Origin: Tectiglobus sp965224045
GTDB lineage: Bacteria; Pseudomonadota; Alphaproteobacteria; Rhizobiales; Hyphomicrobiaceae
Direction of reading: 5' to 3'
Assembly: GCA_965224045.1 (NCBI GenBank)
Contig: CBDCYD010000014.1
Location: 62,001-126,000, forward strand
DNA length: 64,000 nt
Both the position numbers and the translations under genes were made by a program. Shown here in pieces: positions 39,159-48,900 of the stretch (positions within the stretch are counted from its first letter, which is position 1; each line of letters opens with the position of its first letter). The notes beneath the pieces were generated by a model. That model did no database searches. It saw only the letters and a program-made list of their open reading frames with translations, and had not been told where the DNA came from.

Positions 39159-40076
39159 CTAATCCTCGCTGCGATCGAGATTGCGCGGGCCCAGGGACAC
39201 GCCCGTCATCGCCTCGTAGACCTTGATGATGGCGGCGCCGTCCTCCTTGGCGTAGCCTGACGCCCGCGCCATCTGGTAGACCTGCTGGCTGACATTGGCG
39301 AGAAGCAGCGGTACGCCCAGTTCCTTGGCAAAGGCGGTTTCGAGTTCCTGGTCCTTGTATGAGATGTCGACCGTACCACCGGGCGTGAAGTCGCCGGACA
39401 GGAAGCGCGGGACGCGATGGTCGAGCGCGAAGCTGGCGCCGGTGCTGACGCGGATTACGTCATACATGGTTTGCGGCTCGAGGCCGGCCTTGGCGCCCAT
39501 CGCAAAGGCTTCGGCGATGGCGACCGTGTTGACCTGGATCAGCATGTTATTGACCAGCTTCATCGCAAGGCCTTGGCCAACGCCGCCGACGTGAAAAATG
39601 TTGGACGACATCGCCTCGAAGTAGGGCCGCCAACCGTCCAGTTCGGCGACGCTGCCGCCGGCAATCACGGACAACTCACCGGATTCTGCGCGCAGCGTGC
39701 CGCCGCTGACCGGGGCGTCCACCATGGCGATGTTCTTGGCCGCGAGCGCCTCGTGGAGGCGTTTGGCGGCGGTTGGATCAATGGTGCTCATCATCGCGAC
39801 GGCATGACCGCTGCCGGCATTTTCGGCGATGCCATCAGAACCCAACAGAATGTCTTCCGTTTGCCCGGTGGTCTCGACCATGGTCACGGTGCGGCTGGCC
39901 CTCTTGGCGACCTCGGCCACCGAAACTGCCGGCGTGGCGCCTTTGGCTGCAAGCGCATCAAGCCGTGTGTCCTCGACATCGTAGGCAATGACCGGATGGC
40001 CGGCCTTCAGCAGATTGGCAGCCATACCGCCGCCCATCGCGCCAACGCCGATGAAGCCAATCGTTTCAACCATCAT
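39159..40076 (-). CDS. NAD(P)-dependent oxidoreductase, 3-hydroxyisobutyrate dehydrogenase family
   Basis: A 305-residue beta-hydroxyacid dehydrogenase. It has the N-terminal Rossmann motif IGFIGVGAMGGGMAANLLKAGHPVIAYD, the substrate-binding DAPVSGGTLRAESGELSVIAGG, and the catalytic Lys segment VGGVGQGLAMKLVNNMLIQVNTVAIAEAFAMGAKAGLEP. Members oxidise 3-hydroxyisobutyrate, tartronate semialdehyde, 6-phosphogluconate-like acids and others; the substrate here is not resolvable. Its start overlaps the stop of the SDR gene by four bases, so the two are translationally coupled. Confidence 0.9.
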   Translation of the reverse strand: MMVETIGFIGVGAMGGGMAANLLKAGHPVIAYDVEDTRLDALAAKGATPAVSVAEVAKRASRTVTMVETTGQTEDILLGSDGIAENAGSGHAVAMMSTIDPTAAKRLHEALAAKNIAMVDAPVSGGTLRAESGELSVIAGGSVAELDGWRPYFEAMSSNIFHVGGVGQGLAMKLVNNMLIQVNTVAIAEAFAMGAKAGLEPQTMYDVIRVSTGASFALDHRVPRFLSGDFTPGGTVDISYKDQELETAFAKELGVPLLLANVSQQVYQMARASGYAKEDGAAIIKVYEAMTGVSLGPRNLDRSED

Positions 40077-40843
40077 GCTCCTCCCGTTACGTCGATGGTG
40101 ACGCCGGTCACGAAATCAGCGTCGGCCGATGCAAGAAAGCAGATCACCTTGGCCTGGTCGGATGCTTCCGGGACGCGGCCGAGCGGGATGCGCTCCAGTT
40201 CCTTCGCCTTGATCGCCGGGTCGCGCTTTTCCCAATGCGGGCGAATGCGCTCGGTGAGCGTGACGTTCGGCGCAATGGCGTTAACCGTGATGTTGTCGCC
40301 GCCAAGTTCGAGTGCCAGCTTCTTGGTCATGGCGGCGATACCGCCCTTGGCGGCGGCATAGGCGCTGGATGAACTGTAGCTCAGACCGCGGCCGGCAATC
40401 GATGCGAGATTGACGATCTTGCCGGATTTCTGGCGCCTCATGACCGGCACGACGGCATTGCAGAACAGGTAGGTTCCGTCGAGATTGAACGCGATGAGGC
40501 GCTGCCACTGCGAAAGCGTCAGTTCATCAATGGTCGCCGCGGGCTTGTCGATGATCGTGCTGCCGCCGACGCCGTTGACCAGTATGTCGATGCGCCCGTG
40601 TTCGCTTACGGTGCGCCGGACGATGTCGGCGACCCGGTCCGGATCGAGCGCATCGCCGGGGCATGGCACGATGCGGCCGGCATCATGGTCGGCGGCGTGG
40701 CTGGCCGCCATCGCCTCGACGAGGTCCGCCTTGACGTCGACGGCGACAACGGTTGCACCTTCACGCGCCATGATTTCGGCGGTTGCCTTGCCGATGCCGG
40801 CACCGGCGGCGGTGATCAGTGCAACCTTGCCATCAAATCGCAT
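40073..40843 (-). CDS. short-chain dehydrogenase/reductase (SDR)
   Basis: A 256-residue classical SDR. The cofactor loop is ALITAAGAGIGKATAEIMAREG, then NVNG-like DILVNGVGGS, the catalytic SxnYxxxK as SSSAYAAAKGG, and the C-terminal TGVTIDVTGGA. Start ATG 40843 follows AGGAC; the longer frame upstream lacks a ribosome site. It is coupled to the downstream HIBADH-family gene and transcribed in the same direction as the CMD and MBL genes, which suggests one catabolic cluster for a hydroxylated acid. Confidence 0.9.
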   Translation of the reverse strand: MRFDGKVALITAAGAGIGKATAEIMAREGATVVAVDVKADLVEAMAASHAADHDAGRIVPCPGDALDPDRVADIVRRTVSEHGRIDILVNGVGGSTIIDKPAATIDELTLSQWQRLIAFNLDGTYLFCNAVVPVMRRQKSGKIVNLASIAGRGLSYSSSSAYAAAKGGIAAMTKKLALELGGDNITVNAIAPNVTLTERIRPHWEKRDPAIKAKELERIPLGRVPEASDQAKVICFLASADADFVTGVTIDVTGGA

Positions 40844-41051
40844 AAGACACGTCCTTTCGAACAGCACACACCCTAGTTTAGCGTACCTGACGTTTTGGTG
40901 CTGGTGTGCGGCTGGTCTCTCAACCAAACGTCAGGTGCAAGAGCTACACTAGCAACACAGGCTTGCTCGTGTTCCTTGTGGTTCTGACTTTTGCTCTCGA
41001 TATCTCCGCACGGGATAGCAAATGTCACAACCGGAACACTCGCGGCGCAGA

Positions 41052-41651
41052 TCATTTGAAGACCCTGGACTTGCCGTCCGGCAACTGCATATCGAAAGCG
41101 GCAAGCAGGTAGGCGGTGCCCGCATACATCGCCATGAACGAGACGAGTTCAACGAGGGCCTTGGCGCCAAGATGCGAAACGGCCCTGGCGTACAGCCGCT
41201 CCGACACGTGACGGGTCGCGAAAAGTTCGCGGCCGAATGCGATGATCAGTGCATCTTCAGGGTCCAATTGACCAAGCGCTGCACCGTGCAAAACCGCAAG
41301 GATTGTCTCCTCCGGCACGCCGGCACGGCGCGCGGCGTCCTCGTGGGCTGCCCACTCGAATTCGCTATCGTGGGCGCGCGCGGTGACGAGGATTGCGACT
41401 TCCTGCATACGCGGCGAGAGCGCGCTTTCGTTGCGAAAGTAATCGACCATGGCCTGGCAGTGCTCGGCGATGACGGGGCTGTGCAGGCGAATTCCGGTCG
41501 GACCGCGCAAGCCGACGAGTGACCGGCGGGCCGGGTCGAGCTGGCGGTCGTAAGCCGCGCGGCCGCGCGTGTCGAGCGTATCACGATCGGGCAGCGGCAG
41601 ACGGCAGCCCGACGCCGCGTCGATGTCACCTGACCAGGAGCGATCGCTCAT
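41052..41651 (-). CDS. carboxymuconolactone decarboxylase-like protein (AhpD fold)
   Basis: A 199-residue helical protein. The core SALSPRMQEVAILVTARAHDSEFEWAAHEDAARRAGVPEETILAVLHG is the CMD/AhpD signature. The usual CxxC of AhpD peroxidase-reducing proteins is replaced by EFEW, so this is not a thiol peroxidase partner but a lactone-decarboxylase-type or uncharacterised member. ATG 41651 follows GGAGA. It lies 31 bp after the MBL hydrolase gene and is probably co-transcribed with it. Confidence 0.85.
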   Translation of the reverse strand: MSDRSWSGDIDAASGCRLPLPDRDTLDTRGRAAYDRQLDPARRSLVGLRGPTGIRLHSPVIAEHCQAMVDYFRNESALSPRMQEVAILVTARAHDSEFEWAAHEDAARRAGVPEETILAVLHGAALGQLDPEDALIIAFGRELFATRHVSERLYARAVSHLGAKALVELVSFMAMYAGTAYLLAAFDMQLPDGKSRVFK

Positions 41652-41682
41652 TGCCGGTCTCCTTCGGCTGGCCGCGTTCCGG

Positions 41683-42561
41683 TCAAAGTTCGTGTTCCCA
41701 GGCGGCAGACAACAGCCGGTAGCCGCTGCCATCCCGGACGAGGCGCGAGAAGCCCGGAAAATGCAGGTGCATGCCGGTGACCAAGAGCTTGTCGGTGGCC
41801 GCCATGTCGAACACGGCACGGCGGGAGGCTTCGGCCTCGGCCGGATCGCAATCGAAGGCGATACACACCTCGGGCCGTGCCGTCTGAACCTCGGGCACGT
41901 GAACGGTGTCGCCCCAGATCAACAGCTGATCATCGCCGGAACTGATGAGAAAGGTGGTGTGGCCCGGTGTATGACCCGGCCGCGGCAATGCCATCACGCC
42001 GGGAAAGACTTCACCACCCGTGAACAGACGCATACGATCGGCGTATGGCGCGATCTGCTCGCGGGCGCATTGAAAGTAGAGCAGGCGTTCGCGCTCGTTG
42101 GCTTTCGCCATATTGGCATCGTCCTGCCAATGCTTCGGTTCGTTTTCGTGCACCACAAGTTCCGCGTTCGCGAAGATCGCCTTGCCGGTCGCGCGGTCCG
42201 TGAGGCCGGCCGAATGGTCCGGGTGCATATGGGTGAGCAGTATCGCCTCAACGTCGTCTGGCGAGACGCCGGCAGCGGCGAGGTTGCCCTGTTGCTTGCC
42301 GGCGGTCGGCAACAGGTAGTCGCCGCAACCCGTTTCCATCAAAGCCGTGCGGCCCGCGGATTGGATCAAGAATGTATTGACCGCGGTGCGCCGGGCCGGG
42401 CGAAATTGTGACGACAAGATCGACCGCGCCTCGTCCGGCGTGATGTTCTTGAGCACATCGACGTCGCCATCGAGAAAGCCATCGGCTATTGCTGTTACGA
42501 CGATGTCGCCGACGCGGCGGCGGTAGACGCCGGGAACCTGTTTGATGGGCGAAGCCGTCAT
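41683..42561 (-). CDS. metallo-beta-lactamase-fold hydrolase
   Basis: A 292-residue MBL-fold protein. The metal motif is ILLTHMHPDHSAGL (HxHxDH), with further ligands in LPRPGHTPGHTTFLI, WGDTVH and the C-terminal TGMHLHFPG. This pattern is shared with N-acyl homoserine lactonases, methyl parathion hydrolases and other esterases; the long insert around ENEPKHWQDDANM is in the cap region. The short N-terminus has no signal peptide, so it is cytoplasmic. Start ATG 42561 follows GAGGAT. The substrate is undetermined. Confidence 0.87.
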   Translation of the reverse strand: MTASPIKQVPGVYRRRVGDIVVTAIADGFLDGDVDVLKNITPDEARSILSSQFRPARRTAVNTFLIQSAGRTALMETGCGDYLLPTAGKQQGNLAAAGVSPDDVEAILLTHMHPDHSAGLTDRATGKAIFANAELVVHENEPKHWQDDANMAKANERERLLYFQCAREQIAPYADRMRLFTGGEVFPGVMALPRPGHTPGHTTFLISSGDDQLLIWGDTVHVPEVQTARPEVCIAFDCDPAEAEASRRAVFDMAATDKLLVTGMHLHFPGFSRLVRDGSGYRLLSAAWEHEL

Positions 42562-43021
42562 ATCCTCGTCTCTTAAACTATTGAATGCGCGCTGATTGTG
42601 TCTCGCTATCGGACCCAGGGCAAGACGGGCCGGGTCGCTGACACGGGGCCGGTCATCGGCCAAGACATCCTGCCTTTGCGGGCCAAAATTTGTTTCGGCG
42701 GCAAATAAATCCGATATGGAATGACCGTCCGACGGCCTGCGCGGGCGGCTGCAGGCGGTGCGCATGAACCAACATTGCGGTCAATCCGGGCGTGCGGGAC
42801 GGGAGAATATGGTCAATCTATACAATAGGTGTCATATTTTCAGGCAATGCCTGGTTGGAGGCCGAGTGAATTTTCGGCGAGGCGCGATTGCTTCGGATCT
42901 CGGCGTGGTCGTTTGATCGCCGAATTGAATTTTGCCTGACGGCCATGACATCAATATGCGCGCCCGCAACAGGTGCTCGTTTTGACGATTGTGATTAGCA
43001 TTTTTTGACGTGAGGATTGCC
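42562..43021. other. divergent intergenic region before the caspase cassette
   Basis: About 460 bp separate the leftward MBL gene from the rightward four-gene cassette, and they must contain both promoters. An AT-rich segment near 42811-42840 includes TATACAAT. Close to the cassette the octamer TTTTGACG appears twice (about 42980 and 43003), which could be an operator or a coincidence. No gene is seen here. Confidence 0.45.
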
Positions 43022-43639
43022 ATGAGTTTGTTTGCAGCGATTATGGCGGCGCAAGGGGGAAAGCTCCTGGCGCAATTGGCAAAGCCGCAGGATGTTGATC
43101 AATCGACCCTGGAACGTACGCTGGAAGCAGTGCTGCCGTTCCTTTCGCAGTCACTCAAATCCAAAACGTCCAACGTGGCCGGGCTTCGCGAACTGGCCGA
43201 GTTCGCAAAGTCGCAGAACTTCGCGCAGTTGATCGATCAGCCGGGGCAAACCGAGACCGGTGCGGTCGAGCAACTCGGCGGCGCGGCGGTGAAGATGCTG
43301 CTTGGATCCGACGCCAAGACCGCGCGCCTGCTGTCACTGCTGCAGACCAGCACGGGCATCGGGCAAGCGGCGTTGCAATTTTCCGTACCCGCGGTTTCAT
43401 CGCTGGTGATGGGGGTTATTGCGAAAGAGTTGGCCAACCCGAGCACGCAGGCACGCCTGAATGAAACGCTTGGCGGCGGGTCGTTCGTGGGGCGATTGTT
43501 CGGCACGTTTTCCGGGATATTCGGTGGCGGCGGTGGTGGCCACGCAGGCAAACGCGTGTTCGGCAAAATGCTGGAAGCGGGTGTCGACCATGACGAAGCC
43601 TGGGTGCGCGACGCCTTTGATACGTCCGACAGCGCTTAA
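43022..43639 (+). CDS. DUF937-like protein, first gene of the caspase cassette
   Basis: A 205-residue protein with no signal peptide. It is mostly helical, with repeated hydrophobic helices (LERTLEAVLPFLSQSLKS, LGGAAVKMLLGSDAKTARLLSLLQT, VPAVSSLVMGVIAKELA) and a Gly-rich stretch FGTFSGIFGGGGGGHAGKRVFGK before an acidic C-terminus. This resembles the DUF937/YidB group, whose role is unknown; the match is by general pattern and is uncertain. The start ATG follows AGGA. It is the first of four co-directional genes; the caspase gene begins 23 bp later. A hairpin overlaps its stop codon. Confidence 0.6.
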   Translation: MSLFAAIMAAQGGKLLAQLAKPQDVDQSTLERTLEAVLPFLSQSLKSKTSNVAGLRELAEFAKSQNFAQLIDQPGQTETGAVEQLGGAAVKMLLGSDAKTARLLSLLQTSTGIGQAALQFSVPAVSSLVMGVIAKELANPSTQARLNETLGGGSFVGRLFGTFSGIFGGGGGGHAGKRVFGKMLEAGVDHDEAWVRDAFDTSDSA

Positions 43640-43650
43640 GAGGGCGCTGT
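43629..43650 (+). terminator. hairpin overlapping a stop codon between cassette genes 1 and 2
   Basis: ACAGCGC and GCGCTGT form a perfect 7-bp stem around an 8-base loop that contains the TAA of the DUF937-like gene. There is no U-tract, so it may attenuate or set the ratio of the downstream caspase gene rather than stop transcription. Confidence 0.4.
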
Positions 43651-43662
43651 TGCACGGCTCGC

Positions 43663-45228
43663 GTGTTTCTCGTTTTGGGGGACTGCAGGATTTTGAAACT
43701 ATTGCCATCAGCGTTCGACTACAAGCAGCGCAAAAAGCGCCGCGCCTTCATTCTGGCGAACGCGGATTATGATCACGACGGCAACGACCTTGCCAATCCC
43801 TTGCGTGACATGGCGGCTGTCGAAACCGCACTGGACAGGATCGGTTTCGACGTGAAAGCGTTCACAAACCTCGACGCAAGGAATACGTTCTACCGCCTCG
43901 ACGAGTTCTTCGAGGCGTCCGGTGAGGACAGTGAAACACTGTTGTTCTACTACTCCGGCCACGGCCTGCAGCTCGGACGCGAGAACTACATCGTTCCCGT
44001 CAACTTCGATCCCCTGGCCGAAGATCCGAGAAAGCATCTCGTAGCCGTGAGCGGCATCATTCAGTCGATGGCGGCGCGCTCCGAGTATCAGTTGGTTTTT
44101 CTCGATGCATGCCGCGACAACGGCGGAATGCGACCCGCGGAAAGCTGGCTCATCAATCGCGATACCGCACGATTCGAACGTGCGCAGACCGCGCGACCCG
44201 GGCAGCTCAGCCGATCGCTCGGGCGTCCGGGCGGGGGGCTTTTGACCGATGACGGACTAACGCGACCAAGCCTCTCGAACGCGGAGCAAGTCTTCATCTC
44301 ATTTGCCGCGGAGCCGGGCGGGTTTGCACAGGACGGACCGCCAGATGGACTGAGTCCGTTCACCGAAGCGGTGGTCGCCCACGCCGGGACGCGCGGGCTC
44401 GAACTCAACAGCATGGCGCAACGGGTGCGCAACGCGGTGCGACGATCGACCGAGACCAGGCAAATCCCGTGGATGAACGCCAATTTCACGAACCGCTACG
44501 AGCTGCATCCGACCGATATGCGCATTGCATGGTTCATGGCGCTGCTCGGTGTTTTGACCGGCCTGCTGTCCAGCATCCTGGCGTTTGATTTGTTCACGTT
44601 CGACTTCACAAACGGACTGCAAGTTGGCGACCGGAAGTTTGTCAATGTCCGCGAAGAGCCGATCTACTATTTCGCATCCGCAATGTTCGGACTGGTGCTG
44701 GCGTTCGCATCCTGGCGTTGGGGGGCTAACAAGGCGCCGTGGTCCCCAGTGGCGACGTTCTTGATATTTACGACGATTGCCGTGATCAGCCGCCATTGGT
44801 TTGCACCCTACGGCGCCCGGGGCGTCGAGATGGACCTGGTAAACACAATCACGTTGCAATCCATTTTCGGTCCTGGTCCAGACCTCGAATTGCGCGCGAC
44901 CATTTTGATTGCGATGCTTGCGGCTGCCATGACTGGCATTGCCACTGTTTTCAGTGGAGCGCACGGGTTGCGCACGCTGTCGCATCCGACACGAATTTTT
45001 TCCGGCGCATTTTACGGTGCGCTCGCGGCGGTCTTCTTCTTCGTGTTTCTCGTTGTGCGGATCAAGATCATCGAGTTTGCAGAGATCGATGCCAACGAAA
45101 CGTCAGACTTTTGGAAGCTTGTCGAGTCCATCGGCATCATGATCCTGTTTGCAGCATGGTACGGCGTTCTCGCCTACAACGTCGGCTTTGCCTACGCGCG
45201 GCCGATTTACGAGTACGATGAGGATTAA
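43663..45228 (+). CDS. caspase-like (C14) peptidase fused to a six-helix membrane domain
   Basis: A protein of about 521 residues. Residues 25-250 form a caspase/metacaspase-type domain: RAFILANADYDHDGNDLANPLRDMAAVETALDRIGFDV, catalytic His100 in FYYSGHGLQ and catalytic Cys150 in VFLDACRDNGG, with VFISFAAEPGGFAQDG later in the fold. From residue 286 about six hydrophobic helices follow (starts MRIAWFMALLGVLTGLL, FASAMFGLVLAFASW, VATFLIFTTIAVIS, ATILIAMLAAAMTGIA, FYGALAAVFFFVFLVV, IGIMILFAAWYGVLA). Without a signal peptide the protease should face the cytoplasm. GTG 43663 is the longest start; TTG 43693, behind AGGA, is a good alternative. It is the second of four cassette genes, and its substrate may be the multidomain neighbour (inference). 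Confidence 0.88.
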   Translation: MFLVLGDCRILKLLPSAFDYKQRKKRRAFILANADYDHDGNDLANPLRDMAAVETALDRIGFDVKAFTNLDARNTFYRLDEFFEASGEDSETLLFYYSGHGLQLGRENYIVPVNFDPLAEDPRKHLVAVSGIIQSMAARSEYQLVFLDACRDNGGMRPAESWLINRDTARFERAQTARPGQLSRSLGRPGGGLLTDDGLTRPSLSNAEQVFISFAAEPGGFAQDGPPDGLSPFTEAVVAHAGTRGLELNSMAQRVRNAVRRSTETRQIPWMNANFTNRYELHPTDMRIAWFMALLGVLTGLLSSILAFDLFTFDFTNGLQVGDRKFVNVREEPIYYFASAMFGLVLAFASWRWGANKAPWSPVATFLIFTTIAVISRHWFAPYGARGVEMDLVNTITLQSIFGPGPDLELRATILIAMLAAAMTGIATVFSGAHGLRTLSHPTRIFSGAFYGALAAVFFFVFLVVRIKIIEFAEIDANETSDFWKLVESIGIMILFAAWYGVLAYNVGFAYARPIYEYDED

Positions 45229-45317
45229 GAGGAAGTGTTGCGGCGCGGACATTGCGGGGCGGTATTCGCAATCGAGGTTTCGGGTTTCGAGACTCGCAAA
45301 ATGTGAAGGTGGCGTTG

Positions 45318-45875
45318 ATGAGTTTACGTATTCGATCCGGTGGTCGGCAAAGGGAAGGTCGCAGGGATGGGGACGAAGGCGAATGGGTTGCCGGCGACGA
45401 CTACATGTCCCGGCTCATTAAATTGATTCCCGCCGAGGCCGTGACCGTTTATCCGCTGCTGGTGAAAGGTGCGGAGGATGCGGTGTGCACCGAGGCGCGT
45501 CTTGCGGGCTCTGCATGCACGCCCTTCTTTTCGCCGTTCTCGCAACCGGCGGCGGAGGTCACCGGTGGAGCCCTTGTTAGTCCGTTCGCATGGTTGCCGG
45601 TCGCGGTGGCCTGGGCGGTGCTCGCCCTCGTCGTGATCATCCGCTGGCGGGCGACGATGGACGAACGGGGCCGGCCGCAGTGGGGCGCGATCGCGATTGC
45701 GTCGATATCGTTCGTGCTGTGGGTTGCTGCGATCAACGGCAACTTCGGCATCTTCCAGCTGCTGTCGCCGGGAGAGCGGCTTAGCGCTTCAGGCGAGATC
45801 GAGAAATTCATTGCGTTTGCGTTGACGATATTCTGGACCATTCTCATTCCAGCTTTCTACAGGCCTGACCACTGA
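45318..45875 (+). CDS. small membrane protein of the caspase cassette
   Basis: A 185-residue protein of no recognised family. ATG 45318 sits behind AAGGTGG. A charged Arg/Gly/Asp-rich N-terminus of about 30 residues is followed by an amphipathic helix (MSRLIKLIPAEAVTVYPLLVKG), a segment with two cysteines (DAVCTEARLAGSACTP), and three membrane helices: PFAWLPVAVAWAVLALVVIIRW, GAIAIASISFVLWVAAI and IEKFIAFALTIFWTILIPAFY. It lies between the caspase gene and the large multidomain gene (89 and 102 bp gaps), which suggests it is a membrane partner of one of them. Confidence 0.7.
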   Translation: MSLRIRSGGRQREGRRDGDEGEWVAGDDYMSRLIKLIPAEAVTVYPLLVKGAEDAVCTEARLAGSACTPFFSPFSQPAAEVTGGALVSPFAWLPVAVAWAVLALVVIIRWRATMDERGRPQWGAIAIASISFVLWVAAINGNFGIFQLLSPGERLSASGEIEKFIAFALTIFWTILIPAFYRPDH

Positions 45876-45977
45876 TCCGCGCTGCGGCCAGGCAAGGCGC
45901 CGATTTACCGGCGGTTGCCCCGGCCCACGCCCGCGATCGGACCGGTCTGTCCGCTGCAAATTTTTGAGGAGGCTATT

Positions 45978-48900
45978 GTGTCAGACACCATGCCGACCGA
46001 TTGGGACCTGGAAGACGACAAGCCGCCCCGGTCAGGGGAAGAGGCGCGGCGGTCGATCGCCGAAAGCGCCGAACCCGACAGTTTCGACGCTGTGCCGGAT
46101 CAGGACATCGAACCGGAAGAATTGCTGGAATTCGAACGCGAAGAGCGGGAAAATCCAGGTCGGCGAACCCAGAAAGTGAAATGGGCGGAAGACAGGGACC
46201 AGCCTGATTTCGCGCATCTGCTGGTGGCGGAAAAGCACGGCATCAAGCCCGACAAGACGTTTGCGCTAACGCCACAGGCGCTCGAGCTCCTAATCAAAGC
46301 CAATCACTTCGAGCCGGTGGGGCCGAACGGAAAGTTCGTGATCGCCGTCCGCGGCGGGTTGCTGGCCAACGGCAAAAAGCAGGTTGAAGACGTCACATCC
46401 GTGGAGCTCGAGGACCGGCGGCCGGACCATCGCAAGTTTCGTTGCACGCTCGGATATTACGACCGCAAGAACGGCCTGGTCACAGCGTACCTCGGATCGA
46501 CCGTGCCGAACGCGTATTATGTCGACCAATATTTTCGCGGCCAGCGTAAGTCGAACTTGCTACCCACCGGATGTTACGTTTTTCGCAAGAACGCGCACAG
46601 CAAGGGCCGGATCAAACCGGCGCTGCGGATGACCAATCCCGACAAGCTGACGCTGGACGCACTGACAACCGTGCTGCGCTCGCGCAACAACGCCGTCTTC
46701 GAGCACGGCGACATCTGGGACAAGACCACGCCCTACGACAACGTTCATTGCGCCTACTACAACAACAAGTTCTCTTCCGCCGGCTGCCTGACCATCCAAG
46801 GCGCCGACCGTGCGGGCCCGTGGGGCCGGTTCCAAAAGGAACTCGATAAGCACAAATGGGATACGCGCATCGACGTCCTGCTGCTGACCGGGCGCGAGGT
46901 CGCGATCGCCGCCAAGATCATCGAGATGGGGCGCGCCAACGACGATGATCTGGTGCGGGCATGCCTGGAGCGGATCCGCTACGGCTCACAAGGCGAAGTG
47001 GTTTCGGCGCTGCAGCGCAAGCTGGGCTTTAGCGGCAATACAGCCTATTTCGGGCCGTCAACCCGGGTGCGGTTGGTCGAGGCGGAGCGCAGGGTTGGCA
47101 GCATTGCCTCCGACAGTATCTATTCGCCGGCCGACGACGCGGAGTTCGGCTGGGGTCTGTTCAGCGGCTCGCAACCGGCAACCGGGACGGGAACTGGAAC
47201 CGGAACGACTCCGTCGACACAACCTCCGCCGCCGCCGACCGGTCCTGAACCGCCGCCACCGACGACGACAAGACCAACGGGGATCGATCCTTCAACCCTG
47301 GTTCTCGTTGCAAGCGGTGCGGGCATGGAGCTTGCCGCAGACGGCAAGACGCTGACGGTGGCGGGTGAAGGTGTGTGGACCATCGGACCGCAGCCCGGCA
47401 AGATCACCTTCACACCGGAGCCCGGGTTCAGCGGACGGCCACGGCCAGTGCGCTATCAAGTCTCCGACGTTCACGGCAACACGGCAACGGCCGAAGTGAA
47501 AGTGAACGTGCTGAGCGTCAACAAGGCGCCCGTGATCGTCGATGACGAAGCGCGCACGATCGCCGGAATGCCCGTGACGATCGCGGTGCTGCGCAACGAC
47601 ACCGATGCCGACGGACAACTCGACCCCGATTCCGTGCGCTTTGCAGTTGCACCAAGCCAAATGCTCCAGGTGTCCGCCGACCGCAAGATCCTGACCGTCG
47701 ACAGGACCGGAACGTGGACGGTCGCGCCTGGTACCGGCGAGATCAACTTTGCGCCGGTTGCGGGCTACGTCGGCACCACGTCGGCCGTCTACGAGGTGAC
47801 GGACGACGGCGGAACCACCGGCAGGGCGAACGTTACGGTAACCGTGGCGCCGGCGCCGGTTCCGCCGAAGCTCGGAGACGACGAGGCCGAAACCGAAGAG
47901 GGCAAGGCCGTCACCATCGACGTACTTGCGAACGACGAGACGGCCGTTGTCACACCGCAGCCGGACGTTACGCGACCGCCAATCACGCCGGTCACTCCTG
48001 CGCAGCCGGAACCGCCAACGACAGGGGAACCAGCCACAGAGCCACCTGCAGAGCCACCCGCCGTTCCAACGACGACGCCCGGACCCGCATCGGGCACGGC
48101 TGCCGTGGAGCCGGACGAGACGCCGCCGATTTCTGGTGTCGTGCATCTGACGGAGGCGGACCTGCGCAGGTTCGCACCGCGCGCGAAAGACAAATACATC
48201 AATGCGCTGGTGAACGACGGCGATCAGGTGCTGGCTGCTTATGGCATCAATTACAATGCCGAACGGCTGTGCCACTTCATGGCGCAGATCGGGCACGAGT
48301 CTGGCGGCTTTACGATCGACCGCGAGTCGCTCTACTACACATCAGCGAAGCGACTGATGCGCGTTTGGCCGAAGCGGTTCCGCTCAGTCGCAGCGGCAAC
48401 GCCCTATCTGCGCAACGAAGAAAAGCTTGCGGCCCGCGTCTACGACGGGCGGGTGCGCGACCTCGGCAACACGCAACCGGGAGACGGGTATAAATACCGC
48501 GGGCGCGGGCTCATCCAGATTACCGGCCGCGGCGGATACCGCGACATCGGCCGCAAGATCAAGGTCGACCTCGAGGGCAACCCCGACCTGGCGATCGACG
48601 GTGTGACGGCACTCAAGATCGCTGGGCAGACCTGGTATGACCGCACACGCAAGCAGCGGACGATGAATCAGCTTGCGGAAGACAACAAGATCGACATCAT
48701 CACCCTGCGCATCAACGGCGGCTACACCAATCTCGATCAACGCAAGCAGGACTTCAGACGCGCCTGGGCGATCTGGGGCAAGGGGGCGGCGCCTTCCGGG
48801 CCGAAGAACAAGGATCTGCTCGAACGCGGCCAGCGCGGCAAGAAGGTGCGCGAGATGCAGGACGCGCTGATCAACGCCGGCTATCTGGAAGCGCCTTCGG

